A stretch of 64,000 bases of DNA from an uncultured Prevotellaceae bacterium. GTDB taxonomy: Bacteria; Bacteroidota; Bacteroidia; Bacteroidales; Muribaculaceae. The stretch is from assembly GCA_900318345.1 (NCBI GenBank), contig ONKD01000002.1, positions 29,146-93,145 of the forward strand. Reading direction: 5' to 3'. A program made the translations under genes and the position numbers. Within the stretch, counting starts at the first letter, position 1. The number at the start of each line of letters is the position of its first letter. The notes under the pieces are model-generated. The model did no database searches. It was not told the origin of the DNA and saw only the letters and a program-made list of their open reading frames with translations. Of this stretch, positions 1 to 8,621 are shown in pieces.

Positions 1-137
1 GCTCAAGCGGCAGCTACAGCAGCGGTTCACGCTCCAGTGGCGGCTATAGCAGTGGCAGCAGTAGCAGCAGTCGTAGCTCTGGTGGCGGCGGTGGCAGTCA
101 CGGCGGTTCATCGGGTGGAGGTGGACATCGTCGCTAA
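1..137 (+). CDS. C-terminal tail of a Ser/Gly-rich protein (partial)
   Basis: The window opens inside a reading frame that ends with TAA at 135-137. The visible 44 residues are almost only Ser and Gly with a few Tyr, Arg and His, and end in GGGGHRR. Such tails close many surface or membrane proteins, for example TPM-domain proteins, but the folded part lies outside the window, so no function can be given. The frame is read from base 3. The next gene starts 71 bp downstream on the same strand. Confidence 0.6.
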   Translation, partial: SSGSYSSGSRSSGGYSSGSSSSSRSSGGGGGSHGGSSGGGGHRR

Positions 138-208
138 ACTGAGCCTCATCCACACAAACACACACGTATCATTCAGTATTAGTTGAACTAATCTAAACAT
201 TTTGAACT

Positions 209-1867
209 ATGAAGAAGAAAGTTTTTGCCCTCCTGTTGTGCGGACTTCCTCTCTTGATGAGCGCTCAGGATGCCTTTGATGTCCTTCAGATGTCCCAAAC
301 CGACTTGCGCGGAACAGCACGATTCCAGTCAATGGCTGGAGCCTTCGGAGCCCTTGGAGGCGATCTGTCGACGCTCTCCCAGAACCCTGCCGGTATCGGT
401 GTCTATCGCAATAGCGACCTGGGTATCACCCTCGGCCTTGACTTCAATAACACCAAGGCTGGCATCACCACCACAAAAGAGACCAAATTCAATGTCAACA
501 ATGTGGGTTATGTGGGTGCCATACGTCTGGACAGCGAGTCGGTGCCCAACCTGAACTTCGGATTCACTTACAACCGCATCAAGTCGTTTAACCGCCGCTA
601 TATGGGTGGTGTGGGTAATCTCGAGTCCTCAATGAGCAACTATGTTGCCAGTGAGTTTGTCAATAACAACCCGAGCGGCCCTTTTACTGATCAAGACTTG
701 TATTGGACCGACGATTTCAACCCTTATTTTGACGGTTATGCGCCCTGGGCAGCAGTTACCATGTTTGACATGCCCACGAGGAATGGAGGTTATGTGGGCA
801 TCATCAATGCCTATGGCGACAAGATGATTGGATTGTATGAAGATGGAATAACTTCGGGCTTTGCCAATTATGAGGTAGAAGAGCGTGGTCATGCCGACGA
901 ATACAATATCGCCTTTGGCGGCAACATCGCCAACCAGCTGTATTTTGGCCTTGATTTTGGCATCCTTGACTTGGACTACAGGAGTTTCCAGTCCTATGAG
1001 GAGTCGCTGACCAACCCCTATATCATGGCCGATGACAATGACCTGTTCTTGAGTGAATTGACCGACGTGAACACTTCTGCCGATTGGGGCTTGTACAACT
1101 ACCTGCATAGCGAGGGTACCGGCATCAACTTCAAGTTAGGCCTCATCTGGAAGCCCACCCAGGCCTTGCGCATCGGTGCCGCCTTCCACACGCCCACCTA
1201 TTACGACATGCGCGACACCTACTATGTGAGCACCTCGCTCATTGGCTATCAGGACGGCAACCGCCTCTACACTGCCGAAAAGGGCAGTAATGGCGAATTG
1301 GGTACATTCGATGGTTATGATTACACGAGCAACTACACCATTAAGACGCCCTGGCGTTTCATGGGCAGCCTGGCCGGTGTGGTTGGTAAGAGTGGCATCA
1401 TCAGCTTGGACTACGAGTATGTGGCCAACCAGACGATGCGCATCGGCAACGACCGTGGCAACGAGTACTATGATGTGACTGACCATGTGAAGACTTATTT
1501 CAAGCCCTCTCACATCATCCGCGTGGGTGGCGAGTATCGCCTCAATCCCAACTGGAGCCTGCGTGCAGGTTACAGCTACAAGACCACTCAGGTCGAGGAC
1601 GGCGTTGACAAGTATGAATACAACATCGCTACTGTTGGCACCAATCCCACCTACCAGTATGACAACACTGTTCAGCACATCACCTGTGGCTTGGGCTATC
1701 ATCACAAGTCATTCTATGCCGACATGGCCTATGTTCACCAGATCCGCAATAGCGTGTACAACGCCTTCTCACCCTATGAGGACGAGTTAGGCTATGTGCC
1801 CAACGTGAGCGCCGATGTGAAGGACAACAACAACCGCTTATCCCTTACCCTGGGAATGAGATTCTAG
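209..1867 (+). CDS. OmpP1/FadL-family outer membrane porin
   Basis: A 552-residue protein with a signal peptide (residues 1-19, cleavage after MSA) followed by the hallmark N-terminal stretch of Bacteroidetes FadL-like porins (ALGGDLSTLSQNPAG, about residues 47-61). The rest is rich in alternating aromatic/polar strands and ends in a beta-signal-like LSLTLGMRF with terminal Phe, as expected for an outer membrane barrel. Family members carry hydrophobic substrates across the outer membrane; in Bacteroidales they are often labelled hemin receptors without proof. Substrate unknown. A strong hairpin follows the stop. Confidence 0.85.
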   Translation: MKKKVFALLLCGLPLLMSAQDAFDVLQMSQTDLRGTARFQSMAGAFGALGGDLSTLSQNPAGIGVYRNSDLGITLGLDFNNTKAGITTTKETKFNVNNVGYVGAIRLDSESVPNLNFGFTYNRIKSFNRRYMGGVGNLESSMSNYVASEFVNNNPSGPFTDQDLYWTDDFNPYFDGYAPWAAVTMFDMPTRNGGYVGIINAYGDKMIGLYEDGITSGFANYEVEERGHADEYNIAFGGNIANQLYFGLDFGILDLDYRSFQSYEESLTNPYIMADDNDLFLSELTDVNTSADWGLYNYLHSEGTGINFKLGLIWKPTQALRIGAAFHTPTYYDMRDTYYVSTSLIGYQDGNRLYTAEKGSNGELGTFDGYDYTSNYTIKTPWRFMGSLAGVVGKSGIISLDYEYVANQTMRIGNDRGNEYYDVTDHVKTYFKPSHIIRVGGEYRLNPNWSLRAGYSYKTTQVEDGVDKYEYNIATVGTNPTYQYDNTVQHITCGLGYHHKSFYADMAYVHQIRNSVYNAFSPYEDELGYVPNVSADVKDNNNRLSLTLGMRF

Positions 1868-1917
1868 GACAAACGTATCATATACCCAGAGATTACGTTT
1901 ATAAAATTCATTAAAAT

Positions 1918-1953
1918 GATCTGGCAGTTCGAGATTTCTCGTGCTGCCAGATC
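1918..1953. terminator. bidirectional terminator-like hairpin
   Basis: The 10-base arms GATCTGGCAG (1918-1927) and CTGCCAGATC (1944-1953) are perfect inverted repeats, with a second inner stem CGAG/CTCG. It lies between the convergent porin and MerR genes, so it can serve both transcripts. No long T tract follows on either side. Confidence 0.65.
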
Positions 1954-1984
1954 TGATTATTGTAACTGTATTAATCGTTGAGGG

Positions 1985-2326
1985 CTATCCTGGGAACAGG
2001 TTGTCCAGCGCGTTTTGAAAAGCGACCAGTTGTTCCCTGATGTTCTTGAGTTGCTCGATGGCGTCAAAGCGCTTGTCAACACCATCGCGATTGTGGCGAA
2101 TCTGGGCTTGGGCGGCATCCAGTTTCAGCCCTTTTTCTTTCACTAGATAATAGACCTTGCTGATGGTCTCGATGTCGCTGGGCGTGTAGTAACGGATGTT
2201 TTTCTTGTTGCGACGGGGCTTGATGATAGTGAACTGCGATTCCCAGTAACGCAGTGTGGACTCTGGGATTCCCAGAATCTCAGAAACATCACCTATTTTA
2301 TAGAATTTTTTATCCAGATTTTGCAT
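1985..2326 (-). CDS. MerR-family transcriptional regulator
   Basis: A 113-residue protein. Its winged helix-turn-helix opens with YKIGDVSEILGIPESTLRYWE, the classic MerR DNA-binding signature, followed by PSDIETISKVYYLVKEKG and a short C-terminal coiled coil. There is no ligand-binding domain and no Cys cluster, so effector and target are unknown. The start is set at 2326 (MQNLDKKF) because a promoter with -7 box TATCTTTG (minus strand, 2381-2388) lies just upstream; the upstream extension looks untranslated. The gene is divergent from alaS, an arrangement I recall as common in Bacteroidales. Confidence 0.85.
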   Translation of the reverse strand: MQNLDKKFYKIGDVSEILGIPESTLRYWESQFTIIKPRRNKKNIRYYTPSDIETISKVYYLVKEKGLKLDAAQAQIRHNRDGVDKRFDAIEQLKNIREQLVAFQNALDNLFPG

Positions 2327-2330
2327 GGTG

Positions 2331-2361
2331 TTGCACAAATGAATAGAATTAAGTAACTTTG
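2331..2361 (+). promoter_or_regulatory. alaS promoter (Bacteroidales type)
   Basis: TTG at 2331-2333, then 20 bp, then TAACTTTG at 2354-2361, matching the Bacteroidales -33/-7 pattern. Transcription would start near 2368, leaving a leader of about 80 nt before alaS. Confidence 0.65.
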
Positions 2362-2380
2362 CAGGTTGATAACAACACGG

Positions 2381-2411
2381 CAAAGATAAACAAATAGTTT
2401 AGACTTCGCAA
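2381..2411 (-). promoter_or_regulatory. merR promoter (Bacteroidales type)
   Basis: On the minus strand TTG (2411-2409), 20 bp, then TATCTTTG (2388-2381). It overlaps the transcribed leader of alaS, so the two divergent promoters are interleaved. Confidence 0.55.
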
Positions 2412-2449
2412 TAAAAATCGAACATTTATAACAAATTAAGAATAATATT

Positions 2450-5068
2450 ATGCTTACTGCAAAAGAAATCCGCGAGACATTCAAGCGTTACTTCGAGGAG
2501 CATGGCCACCACATTGTGCCGTCGGCTCCCATGGTCATCAAGGACGATCCCACACTCATGTTTACCAATGCTGGTATGAACCAATTCAAGGACATTATCC
2601 TGGGCAATAAGGACGCCCAGTGGCGCCGTGTTGCCGATTCACAGAAGTGCCTGCGCGTGAGCGGCAAGCACAACGACCTGGAAGAGGTGGGCCACGACAC
2701 CTATCATCACACGATGTTTGAGATGCTGGGTAACTGGTCGTTTGGTGACTACTTCAAGCACGAGGCGATCGATTGGGCATGGGACTTGCTGGTCAACGTG
2801 TATAAACTTGACCCCACTTGCCTGTATGCGACGGTGTTTGAGGGTGACAAGAATGATGGCTTGTCTCGTGATGACGAGGCTGCGGGTTTCTGGGAGGCCC
2901 ATCTGCCCAAGGATCACATCCTGAATGGCAACCGTCACGATAACTTCTGGGAAATGGGTGATACGGGCCCCTGCGGACCGTGCAGCGAGGTGCACATCGA
3001 CCTGCGCAGCGATGAGGAGAAAGCAGCTGTGCCCGGTGCGTCGCTGGTCAACAAGGACAATCCCCAGGTGATTGAGATTTGGAACCTCGTTTTCATGCAG
3101 TATAACCGCAAGGCCGACGGCTCGCTCGAGCAGTTGCCCAACCGCGTGATTGACACGGGTATGGGTCTGGAGCGCTTGTGCATGGCCTTGCAGGGCAAGA
3201 AATCCAACTATGACACCGACGTCTTCCAGCCCCTCATTGGCAAGTTGGGTGAGATGTGTGGCAAGAAATATGGCGAGAACAAGGATGTGGATGTTGCCAT
3301 GCGTGTCGTTGCCGACCACGTGCGCACCATCGCTTTCTCGATAGCCGACGGGCAGTTACCCAGCAATGCCAAGGCGGGTTACGTCATCCGCCGCATCCTG
3401 CGCCGTGCCGTGCGCTATGGATACACCTTCTTGGGATTTAAGGATGCTTTCATGTATCGCCTGATTGACACGCTCATCGAGAGCATGGGTGAAGCCTATC
3501 CTGAGATTAAGGCACAGGCTGACCTCATCAAGCACGTGACCAAGGAGGAGGAAGAAGCCTTCCTGCGCACACTGGAGACGGGTATGAAACTCATCGAGAA
3601 AGTCATTGCCGACACTAAGGCCGCCGGCAAGACCGTGGTCGATGGCAAGGAGGCGTTTACGCTCTACGACACCTTTGGTTTCCCCTTGGATCTCACCGAA
3701 CTCATCCTGCGTGAGAACGGCATGACCGTCAACGAGGAGGAATTCAATGTCGAGATGCAGAAACAAAAACAGCGTGCCCGCAATGCGGCTGCTGTCGAGG
3801 CCACCGACTGGGTTGAGCTCAAGGATGGCGTGACCGAGTTTGTGGGCTATGACCTCACCGAGTGTGACGTGAACATCCTGCGTTATCGCAAGGTGACTCA
3901 AAAGAACAAGTCATTCTACCAGATTGTGCTTGACCGCACGCCCTTCTATGCTGAGATGGGTGGTCAGGTAGGCGATCGTGGCACGCTCACCTGTGGTGAC
4001 GAGGTCATCGAGGTGACTGATACCAAGCGCGAGAACAATCTGCCGGTTCACATCACTGCCAAATTGCCCAGTGACGTGAACGCAACCCTCCATGCAGCCA
4101 TCAATCTGGAGGCACGCCACGCCACCGAGTGTAACCACACGGCTACCCACTTGCTCCATGCTGCCCTGCGTCAGGTGCTCGGCACCCATGTCGAGCAGAA
4201 AGGCTCCTACGTTGACCCGCACTCGCTGCGATTCGACTTCTCCCACTTCCGTAAGGTTACGCCCGAGGAGATCCGTCAAGTGGAGCATTTGGCCAACAAG
4301 ATGATTCGTGAGGCCATCATCCGTGAGGAGCATCGCGAAATGCCCATCGACGAGGCACGTCAAATGGGGGCCATGGCACTCTTTGGCGAGAAATATGGCG
4401 ACCATGTGCGTGTCATCAAGTATGGTGACTCGGTAGAATTGTGTGGTGGCACCCATGTGCCCAACACGGGCAACATCGGCATGGTGCGCATCGTTAGCGA
4501 GAGCAGCATTGCCGCTGGCATCCGCCGCATTGAGGCTATAACGGGCGCCAGTGTTGAGGATATGCTCGATAAGGTTCAGGATACCCTGGGTCATGTGAAG
4601 GAATTGCTCAACAATGCCCCCGATGCCATCACAGCATTGCAGAAGTCACTGGCCGAGAACGCCGACCTGAAGAAACAGGTGGACGACTTCATGAAACAGC
4701 GCATCGCGATCCTTGCCAAGCAGCTCATGAATGAGGGCAAGGAAATGAACGGCATTAATGTCATTAAGCTCACGGGCAAGCGTCTGCCCGACGTGGTCAA
4801 GGGTGTGGCTCTGGCTCTCAAGGCCGATTGTCCTACTGCTACCGCTTTCCTCGCTGCTACCGAGCATGAAGGAAAGCCGATGCTCACCGTGATGCTGAGC
4901 GAGGACCTCGTTAAAGCAGGCAAGAACGCTGGCAACATCGTCCGTGGCGCTGCCAAGTGCATCCAGGGCGGTGGCGGTGGCCAGCCCCACTTCGCTCAGG
5001 CTGGCGGCCGCAATCCTCAGGGATTGAATGATGCTATGGTAGCCATGCACGAGGCGCTGAATCTCTAA
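2450..5068 (+). CDS. alaS: alanyl-tRNA synthetase
   Basis: At 872 residues this is full length. It charges tRNA-Ala and hydrolyses Ser/Gly-tRNA-Ala in the cytoplasm. The N-terminal class II core is clear ([36 protein letters not shown]). The editing domain carries the zinc-binding [11 protein letters not shown] near residue 562 and CGGTH near 665, and the C-terminal C-Ala domain ends with the Gly-rich [15 protein letters not shown] hairpin terminator follows. The cognate tRNA-Ala(GGC) with its G3:U70 identity pair is in this window at 44.8 kb. Confidence 0.98.
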   Translation: MLTAKEIRETFKRYFEEHGHHIVPSAPMVIKDDPTLMFTNAGMNQFKDIILGNKDAQWRRVADSQKCLRVSGKHNDLEEVGHDTYHHTMFEMLGNWSFGDYFKHEAIDWAWDLLVNVYKLDPTCLYATVFEGDKNDGLSRDDEAAGFWEAHLPKDHILNGNRHDNFWEMGDTGPCGPCSEVHIDLRSDEEKAAVPGASLVNKDNPQVIEIWNLVFMQYNRKADGSLEQLPNRVIDTGMGLERLCMALQGKKSNYDTDVFQPLIGKLGEMCGKKYGENKDVDVAMRVVADHVRTIAFSIADGQLPSNAKAGYVIRRILRRAVRYGYTFLGFKDAFMYRLIDTLIESMGEAYPEIKAQADLIKHVTKEEEEAFLRTLETGMKLIEKVIADTKAAGKTVVDGKEAFTLYDTFGFPLDLTELILRENGMTVNEEEFNVEMQKQKQRARNAAAVEATDWVELKDGVTEFVGYDLTECDVNILRYRKVTQKNKSFYQIVLDRTPFYAEMGGQVGDRGTLTCGDEVIEVTDTKRENNLPVHITAKLPSDVNATLHAAINLEARHATECNHTATHLLHAALRQVLGTHVEQKGSYVDPHSLRFDFSHFRKVTPEEIRQVEHLANKMIREAIIREEHREMPIDEARQMGAMALFGEKYGDHVRVIKYGDSVELCGGTHVPNTGNIGMVRIVSESSIAAGIRRIEAITGASVEDMLDKVQDTLGHVKELLNNAPDAITALQKSLAENADLKKQVDDFMKQRIAILAKQLMNEGKEMNGINVIKLTGKRLPDVVKGVALALKADCPTATAFLAATEHEGKPMLTVMLSEDLVKAGKNAGNIVRGAAKCIQGGGGGQPHFAQAGGRNPQGLNDAMVAMHEALNL

Positions 5069-5081
5069 TGTTTGTAATCAT

Positions 5082-5122
5082 ACTGCCGCACCTTCTCATT
5101 TTTGGGGGTGCGGTAGTGCTGT
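5082..5122 (+). terminator. terminator after alaS
   Basis: Arms ACTGCCGCACC (5082-5092) and GGTGCGGTAGT (5107-5117) pair over 11 bp with one G-U. A weak T-rich stretch follows. It separates alaS from the exchanger gene. Confidence 0.6.
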
Positions 5123-5146
5123 TTCATCAATTGTTAATCATTGGAT

Positions 5147-6121
5147 ATGGATTATCTGTTGCTTGTTGTTGGTTTGGGAATGCTTTTGCTGGCAGCCAAC
5201 TACCTTGTCGATTCGTCGGTGGCCATTGCCCAGCGGGCCAAGATTTCTAATTTCATCATTGGCTTGACCATTGTGGGTATCGGTACCAGTGCGCCTGAAT
5301 TGTTTATCTCGGTGTCCTCGGCGCTTAAAGATAGCGGGGATATCGCCATGGGTAACGTGCTGGGCTCCAACATAGCCAACGTGTTGCTCATCTTGGGCGC
5401 CACAGCCATGATTATGCCGTTTTCCATCGAGCGGTTGCAGCGCCGTCGTGACATTCCTTTTGTCATCTTGGCATCGCTGTTTGTCATGCTCATCGCCAAC
5501 GACAGCATTGTTCCCGGCATCAAATACAACACGTTGAATCGTCTTGATGGCATCGTGTTGCTGATCATGTTTATCGGTTACATGTGCTGGGTGATTGTCC
5601 AGAAGGGCAAGGACCCCAAGCGGGCACTGGAAGAGGCCGATGAGGAAGCGACAACATCACTGGCTGGCAAGCAGCCGTGGCTGCTGTGGGGCATCGCCGT
5701 CGTGTCGCTGGTAGCGTTGATTTTTGGCGGTAACTTGTTCCTTGACAGTGCCAAGAACTTGGCACGCGCGTGGGGCATGAGCGAGGCAGTGATTGCCATC
5801 ACCATTGTGGCTGTAGGCACTTCCTTGCCCGAGTTGGTTACTGCTATCATTGCGGCATCAAAGCATAATCCCCAGTTGGCCTTGGGTAACGTGATTGGCA
5901 GCAATATCTTCAATTTGTTGATGATTTTGGGTGTCGCTTCGACTGTTAAGCCATTGCAATTTGTTGACATCAACATTTGGGACTATGTGGTCATGGTCAT
6001 CTCGGCCATTATGCTTTACATGGTGGTGCTCACTTTTAAAAAGGACAAGATGGACCGTGTTGAGGGCGTCATCTTCTTTGCCGCCTATGTGGGCTACACC
6101 ATTTACCTATTGCTGCGCTAG
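5147..6121 (+). CDS. calcium/sodium antiporter (CaCA family, YrbG-like)
   Basis: A 324-residue inner membrane protein with about ten hydrophobic helices and the two internally repeated alpha-motifs of cation/Ca2+ exchangers: VGIGTSAPELFIS with GNVLGSNIANV in the first half, and VAVGTSLPELVTA with GNVIGSNIFNL in the second. These motifs carry the acidic ion-binding residues. A hydrophilic loop (about residues 145-170) joins the halves. I take the ATG at 5147 rather than an in-frame TTG 6 bp upstream. Ion specificity cannot be read from the sequence. Confidence 0.9.
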   Translation: MDYLLLVVGLGMLLLAANYLVDSSVAIAQRAKISNFIIGLTIVGIGTSAPELFISVSSALKDSGDIAMGNVLGSNIANVLLILGATAMIMPFSIERLQRRRDIPFVILASLFVMLIANDSIVPGIKYNTLNRLDGIVLLIMFIGYMCWVIVQKGKDPKRALEEADEEATTSLAGKQPWLLWGIAVVSLVALIFGGNLFLDSAKNLARAWGMSEAVIAITIVAVGTSLPELVTAIIAASKHNPQLALGNVIGSNIFNLLMILGVASTVKPLQFVDINIWDYVVMVISAIMLYMVVLTFKKDKMDRVEGVIFFAAYVGYTIYLLLR

Positions 6122-6186
6122 CACGCTCTTCGTTGTCTATTAAACCAAATCACTACAATCCAGTCGAATAGAAAAAACCAATTGCA

Positions 6187-7461
6187 ATGAATAATAGACA
6201 ATTAATATCACTTATGTGTTGCTGCCTTATGGCGGTAACTGCATTGGCTCAGTCCAGGGTGGACACTAGAACGCACATCTTTGATAACAACGTCCACTCG
6301 CTCAAGGTGTGCCTGGCCAGCAATATGTACATTCCTCCAGTGCTGATGATGAACGGTGATGACCACCTTGTCGTCAACTTTGATTACATCGATTATGATG
6401 TACATTATCTGCGGTATAGTGTCACCCATTGCAATGCCGACTGGCAACCGTCGCAGTTGGTCGAGAGCGAGTATGTGAGCGGCTTTAATTATGCCGATAT
6501 CGATGATTATGCGCACAGCGAGGCGACCTATGTCCACTACTATAACTATCAGTTCGTGCTGCCAAATGCCGACATGGAGTTTCTTGTGAGCGGTAATTAT
6601 CTGCTCAGCGTTTACGAGCAGGATAATCCCGAGGATATCCTATTCCAGACGCGTTTCTCGGTCTGTGAGGGCAAGGTGGGCGTTTATCCCAAAGTCACCT
6701 CTCGCACCGATGTGGAGTACAACAACCGCTTCCAGCAACTCTCCTTTGACGTGCGTTTCAAGCCAGGTCAGATCAAGGATCCTTATAGCGAGTTAACCTG
6801 CGTGGTTAATCAGAATTCCCGCGAGGATAATGCGGTGACGGTTGTTCGTCCATTGATGGTTGGCGTTGATCACGTGACCTATGACCACAACCAGGACCTT
6901 ATCTTCCCGGCAGGCAATGAGTTCCGTCGATTTGAGACGGTGGCGGCCCATACCATCAACATGGGAGTGAAGTCAATCCGCTATTACAACCCCATGTATC
7001 ATGCAACGCTCATGGTTGATGAACCGCGCAACGAGGTCCAGTACCTGTATGATAAAACGCAGTTTGGCCGTTTCACCATCCGCAATGCTGAGGCTTACGG
7101 TGAGAATGCCCTCGAAGCCGACTACATGATTACCCACTTCACGCTCAACACCGACGGCAAACTTAATGGTGGCAACGTGTGGCTCTATGGCGAGTTCCTC
7201 AATGGATATCCCGCTTCGCAGGCGATCATGAAATATGACGCCAACAGCGGATGCTACACTGCCGACCTGTTGCTCAAGCAGGGCGCTTATAATTATATGT
7301 ACCTGTGGGTTCCTGACGGCTCATCGGTAGGGCAGACCGGCAAAATAGAGGGTGACCACTATGAGACGGTCAACGAGTACACTGTCAAGGTCTATGACCG
7401 ACCCATGGGCGAGCGCTACGACCACTTCGTTGGCTACGGCGTCGCCTACTCTGGCAAGTGA
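6187..7461 (+). CDS. type IX secretion plug-domain protein (DUF5103)
   Basis: A secreted 424-residue protein with a signal peptide ending at ALAQ (about residue 22). The body matches the DUF5103 family as I know it: FDNNVHSLKVC, a long beta-rich middle, and a C-terminal domain with LNGYPASQAIMKYD and GAYNYMYLWVPDG. A family member was seen as the Plug that seals the SprA/Sov translocon of the type IX secretion system in Flavobacterium. Here it may have that role; no other T9SS component is in the window, though the protein at 13069-16584 looks like a T9SS substrate. Confidence 0.75.
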   Translation: MNNRQLISLMCCCLMAVTALAQSRVDTRTHIFDNNVHSLKVCLASNMYIPPVLMMNGDDHLVVNFDYIDYDVHYLRYSVTHCNADWQPSQLVESEYVSGFNYADIDDYAHSEATYVHYYNYQFVLPNADMEFLVSGNYLLSVYEQDNPEDILFQTRFSVCEGKVGVYPKVTSRTDVEYNNRFQQLSFDVRFKPGQIKDPYSELTCVVNQNSREDNAVTVVRPLMVGVDHVTYDHNQDLIFPAGNEFRRFETVAAHTINMGVKSIRYYNPMYHATLMVDEPRNEVQYLYDKTQFGRFTIRNAEAYGENALEADYMITHFTLNTDGKLNGGNVWLYGEFLNGYPASQAIMKYDANSGCYTADLLLKQGAYNYMYLWVPDGSSVGQTGKIEGDHYETVNEYTVKVYDRPMGERYDHFVGYGVAYSGK

Positions 7462-7470
7462 TCCCGCTTC

Positions 7471-8616
7471 TCAAGACATTCGGGTCTTGTAATCGAGGTA
7501 ATCAAATTCCCTGAGGATTTCCACGCTTCCGTCAATCCGTTTGAATAGGATGGACGGATGCTGCACACCGTTAAACATATTGGTCTTGACGGTGGTGTAG
7601 TGGTTCATGTCCTCAAAGGTGATGCGGTCGCCTATCTTGAGCGGTTTCTCAAAACTCCAGTCGCCCACATAGTCCCCGCTCAAGCACGAATTACCGCCCA
7701 TGCGGTAAGTGGGTTTCGACGGGTCCACCTCGTCGAGGGCTTGGGTGATTTTGGGTTTATAGGGCATCTCTAGGCAGTCGGGCATGTGGCAGGCAAACGA
7801 CACGTCAACAATGGCCGTGTTGATGCCGCTGTTGCTCACCACATCGACGACGGTTGCCTCGAGGTCACCAGTCTGCCAGCACCAGGCGCTGCCGGGTTCA
7901 AGAATGATGTCCAGGTTAGGGTAGGCTCCTTGGAAAGCGCCCAGCACTTGCTCCAGGTGCCTGATGTTGTAACCCTCGCGGGTCATGAGGTGCCCGCCAC
8001 CCATGTTGAGCCACTTGAGGCGTGGCAGGTATTTTCCGAACTGCTGTTTTAACGCCAGCAGCACTTTTTCCAAGTCAAAACTCGTGCTCTCGCACAAGGC
8101 ATGGAAATGGAAGCCCTCAATCCCCTCGGGCAACTCGTCGAGGTCGCTCGCCAGTACGCCGAAGCGCGATCCTGGGCAGCAGGGATTGTAAATATCGGTC
8201 TCGATGACCGAGCACATGGGGTTCACACGCAAGCCGCAACTCACCTGCTCACCAGGCCAGTCCTCATTGTGGGCCTTGACCTTGTCAGCAAATCTGAGGT
8301 ACTGCTCCACAGAGTTAAAGGTGATGTGAGAACTGCCGGCGATATAGGCATTGATGGTCTCATCGGTATAGGCGGGACAGTAGGTGTGGGCACGGCACTT
8401 CAGCTCATCGTTGGCGAGTAGCATCTCGTTCACCGAGCTGGCGGTGGAGACGACGCCATAGTCCCTGAACACGTCAAACGTGCGCCACAGCGCGTTGGCC
8501 TTGAATGCCATGATGATTTCAACGCCGGTGCGCTGGGCAACGCCTGTTATCAACTCGATGTTGCGGCGCAACTTTTCCTCATACACGATGTAATATGGTG
8601 TCTTGTAGTCGGTCAT
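7471..8616 (-). CDS. nspC: carboxynorspermidine decarboxylase
   Basis: A 381-residue PLP enzyme of the alanine racemase fold. It makes spermidine or norspermidine by decarboxylating the carboxy form in the cytoplasm. Visible features are the PLP lysine in IIMAFKANALW near residue 38, GLRVNPMCSVIE, NPCCPGSRFGV, the glycine-rich LNMGGGHLMT and EPGSAWCW, and the late MPYKP and GNSCLSGD segments. It lies 5 bp after the helicase gene and is probably cotranscribed with it, although no functional link is evident. The partner dehydrogenase is not in the window. Confidence 0.93.
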   Translation of the reverse strand: MTDYKTPYYIVYEEKLRRNIELITGVAQRTGVEIIMAFKANALWRTFDVFRDYGVVSTASSVNEMLLANDELKCRAHTYCPAYTDETINAYIAGSSHITFNSVEQYLRFADKVKAHNEDWPGEQVSCGLRVNPMCSVIETDIYNPCCPGSRFGVLASDLDELPEGIEGFHFHALCESTSFDLEKVLLALKQQFGKYLPRLKWLNMGGGHLMTREGYNIRHLEQVLGAFQGAYPNLDIILEPGSAWCWQTGDLEATVVDVVSNSGINTAIVDVSFACHMPDCLEMPYKPKITQALDEVDPSKPTYRMGGNSCLSGDYVGDWSFEKPLKIGDRITFEDMNHYTTVKTNMFNGVQHPSILFKRIDGSVEILREFDYLDYKTRMS

Positions 8617-8621
8617 AATGA

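Noticed and set aside
2639-3319. Long open frames antisense to alaS, groEL and other highly expressed genes
   Set aside because: They mirror codon bias of the real gene, lack promoters, and encode His/Val/Leu-rich sequences without motifs.
5068-5250. Short gene overlapping the exchanger start
   Set aside because: It crosses the terminator after alaS and is out of frame with the conserved exchanger.
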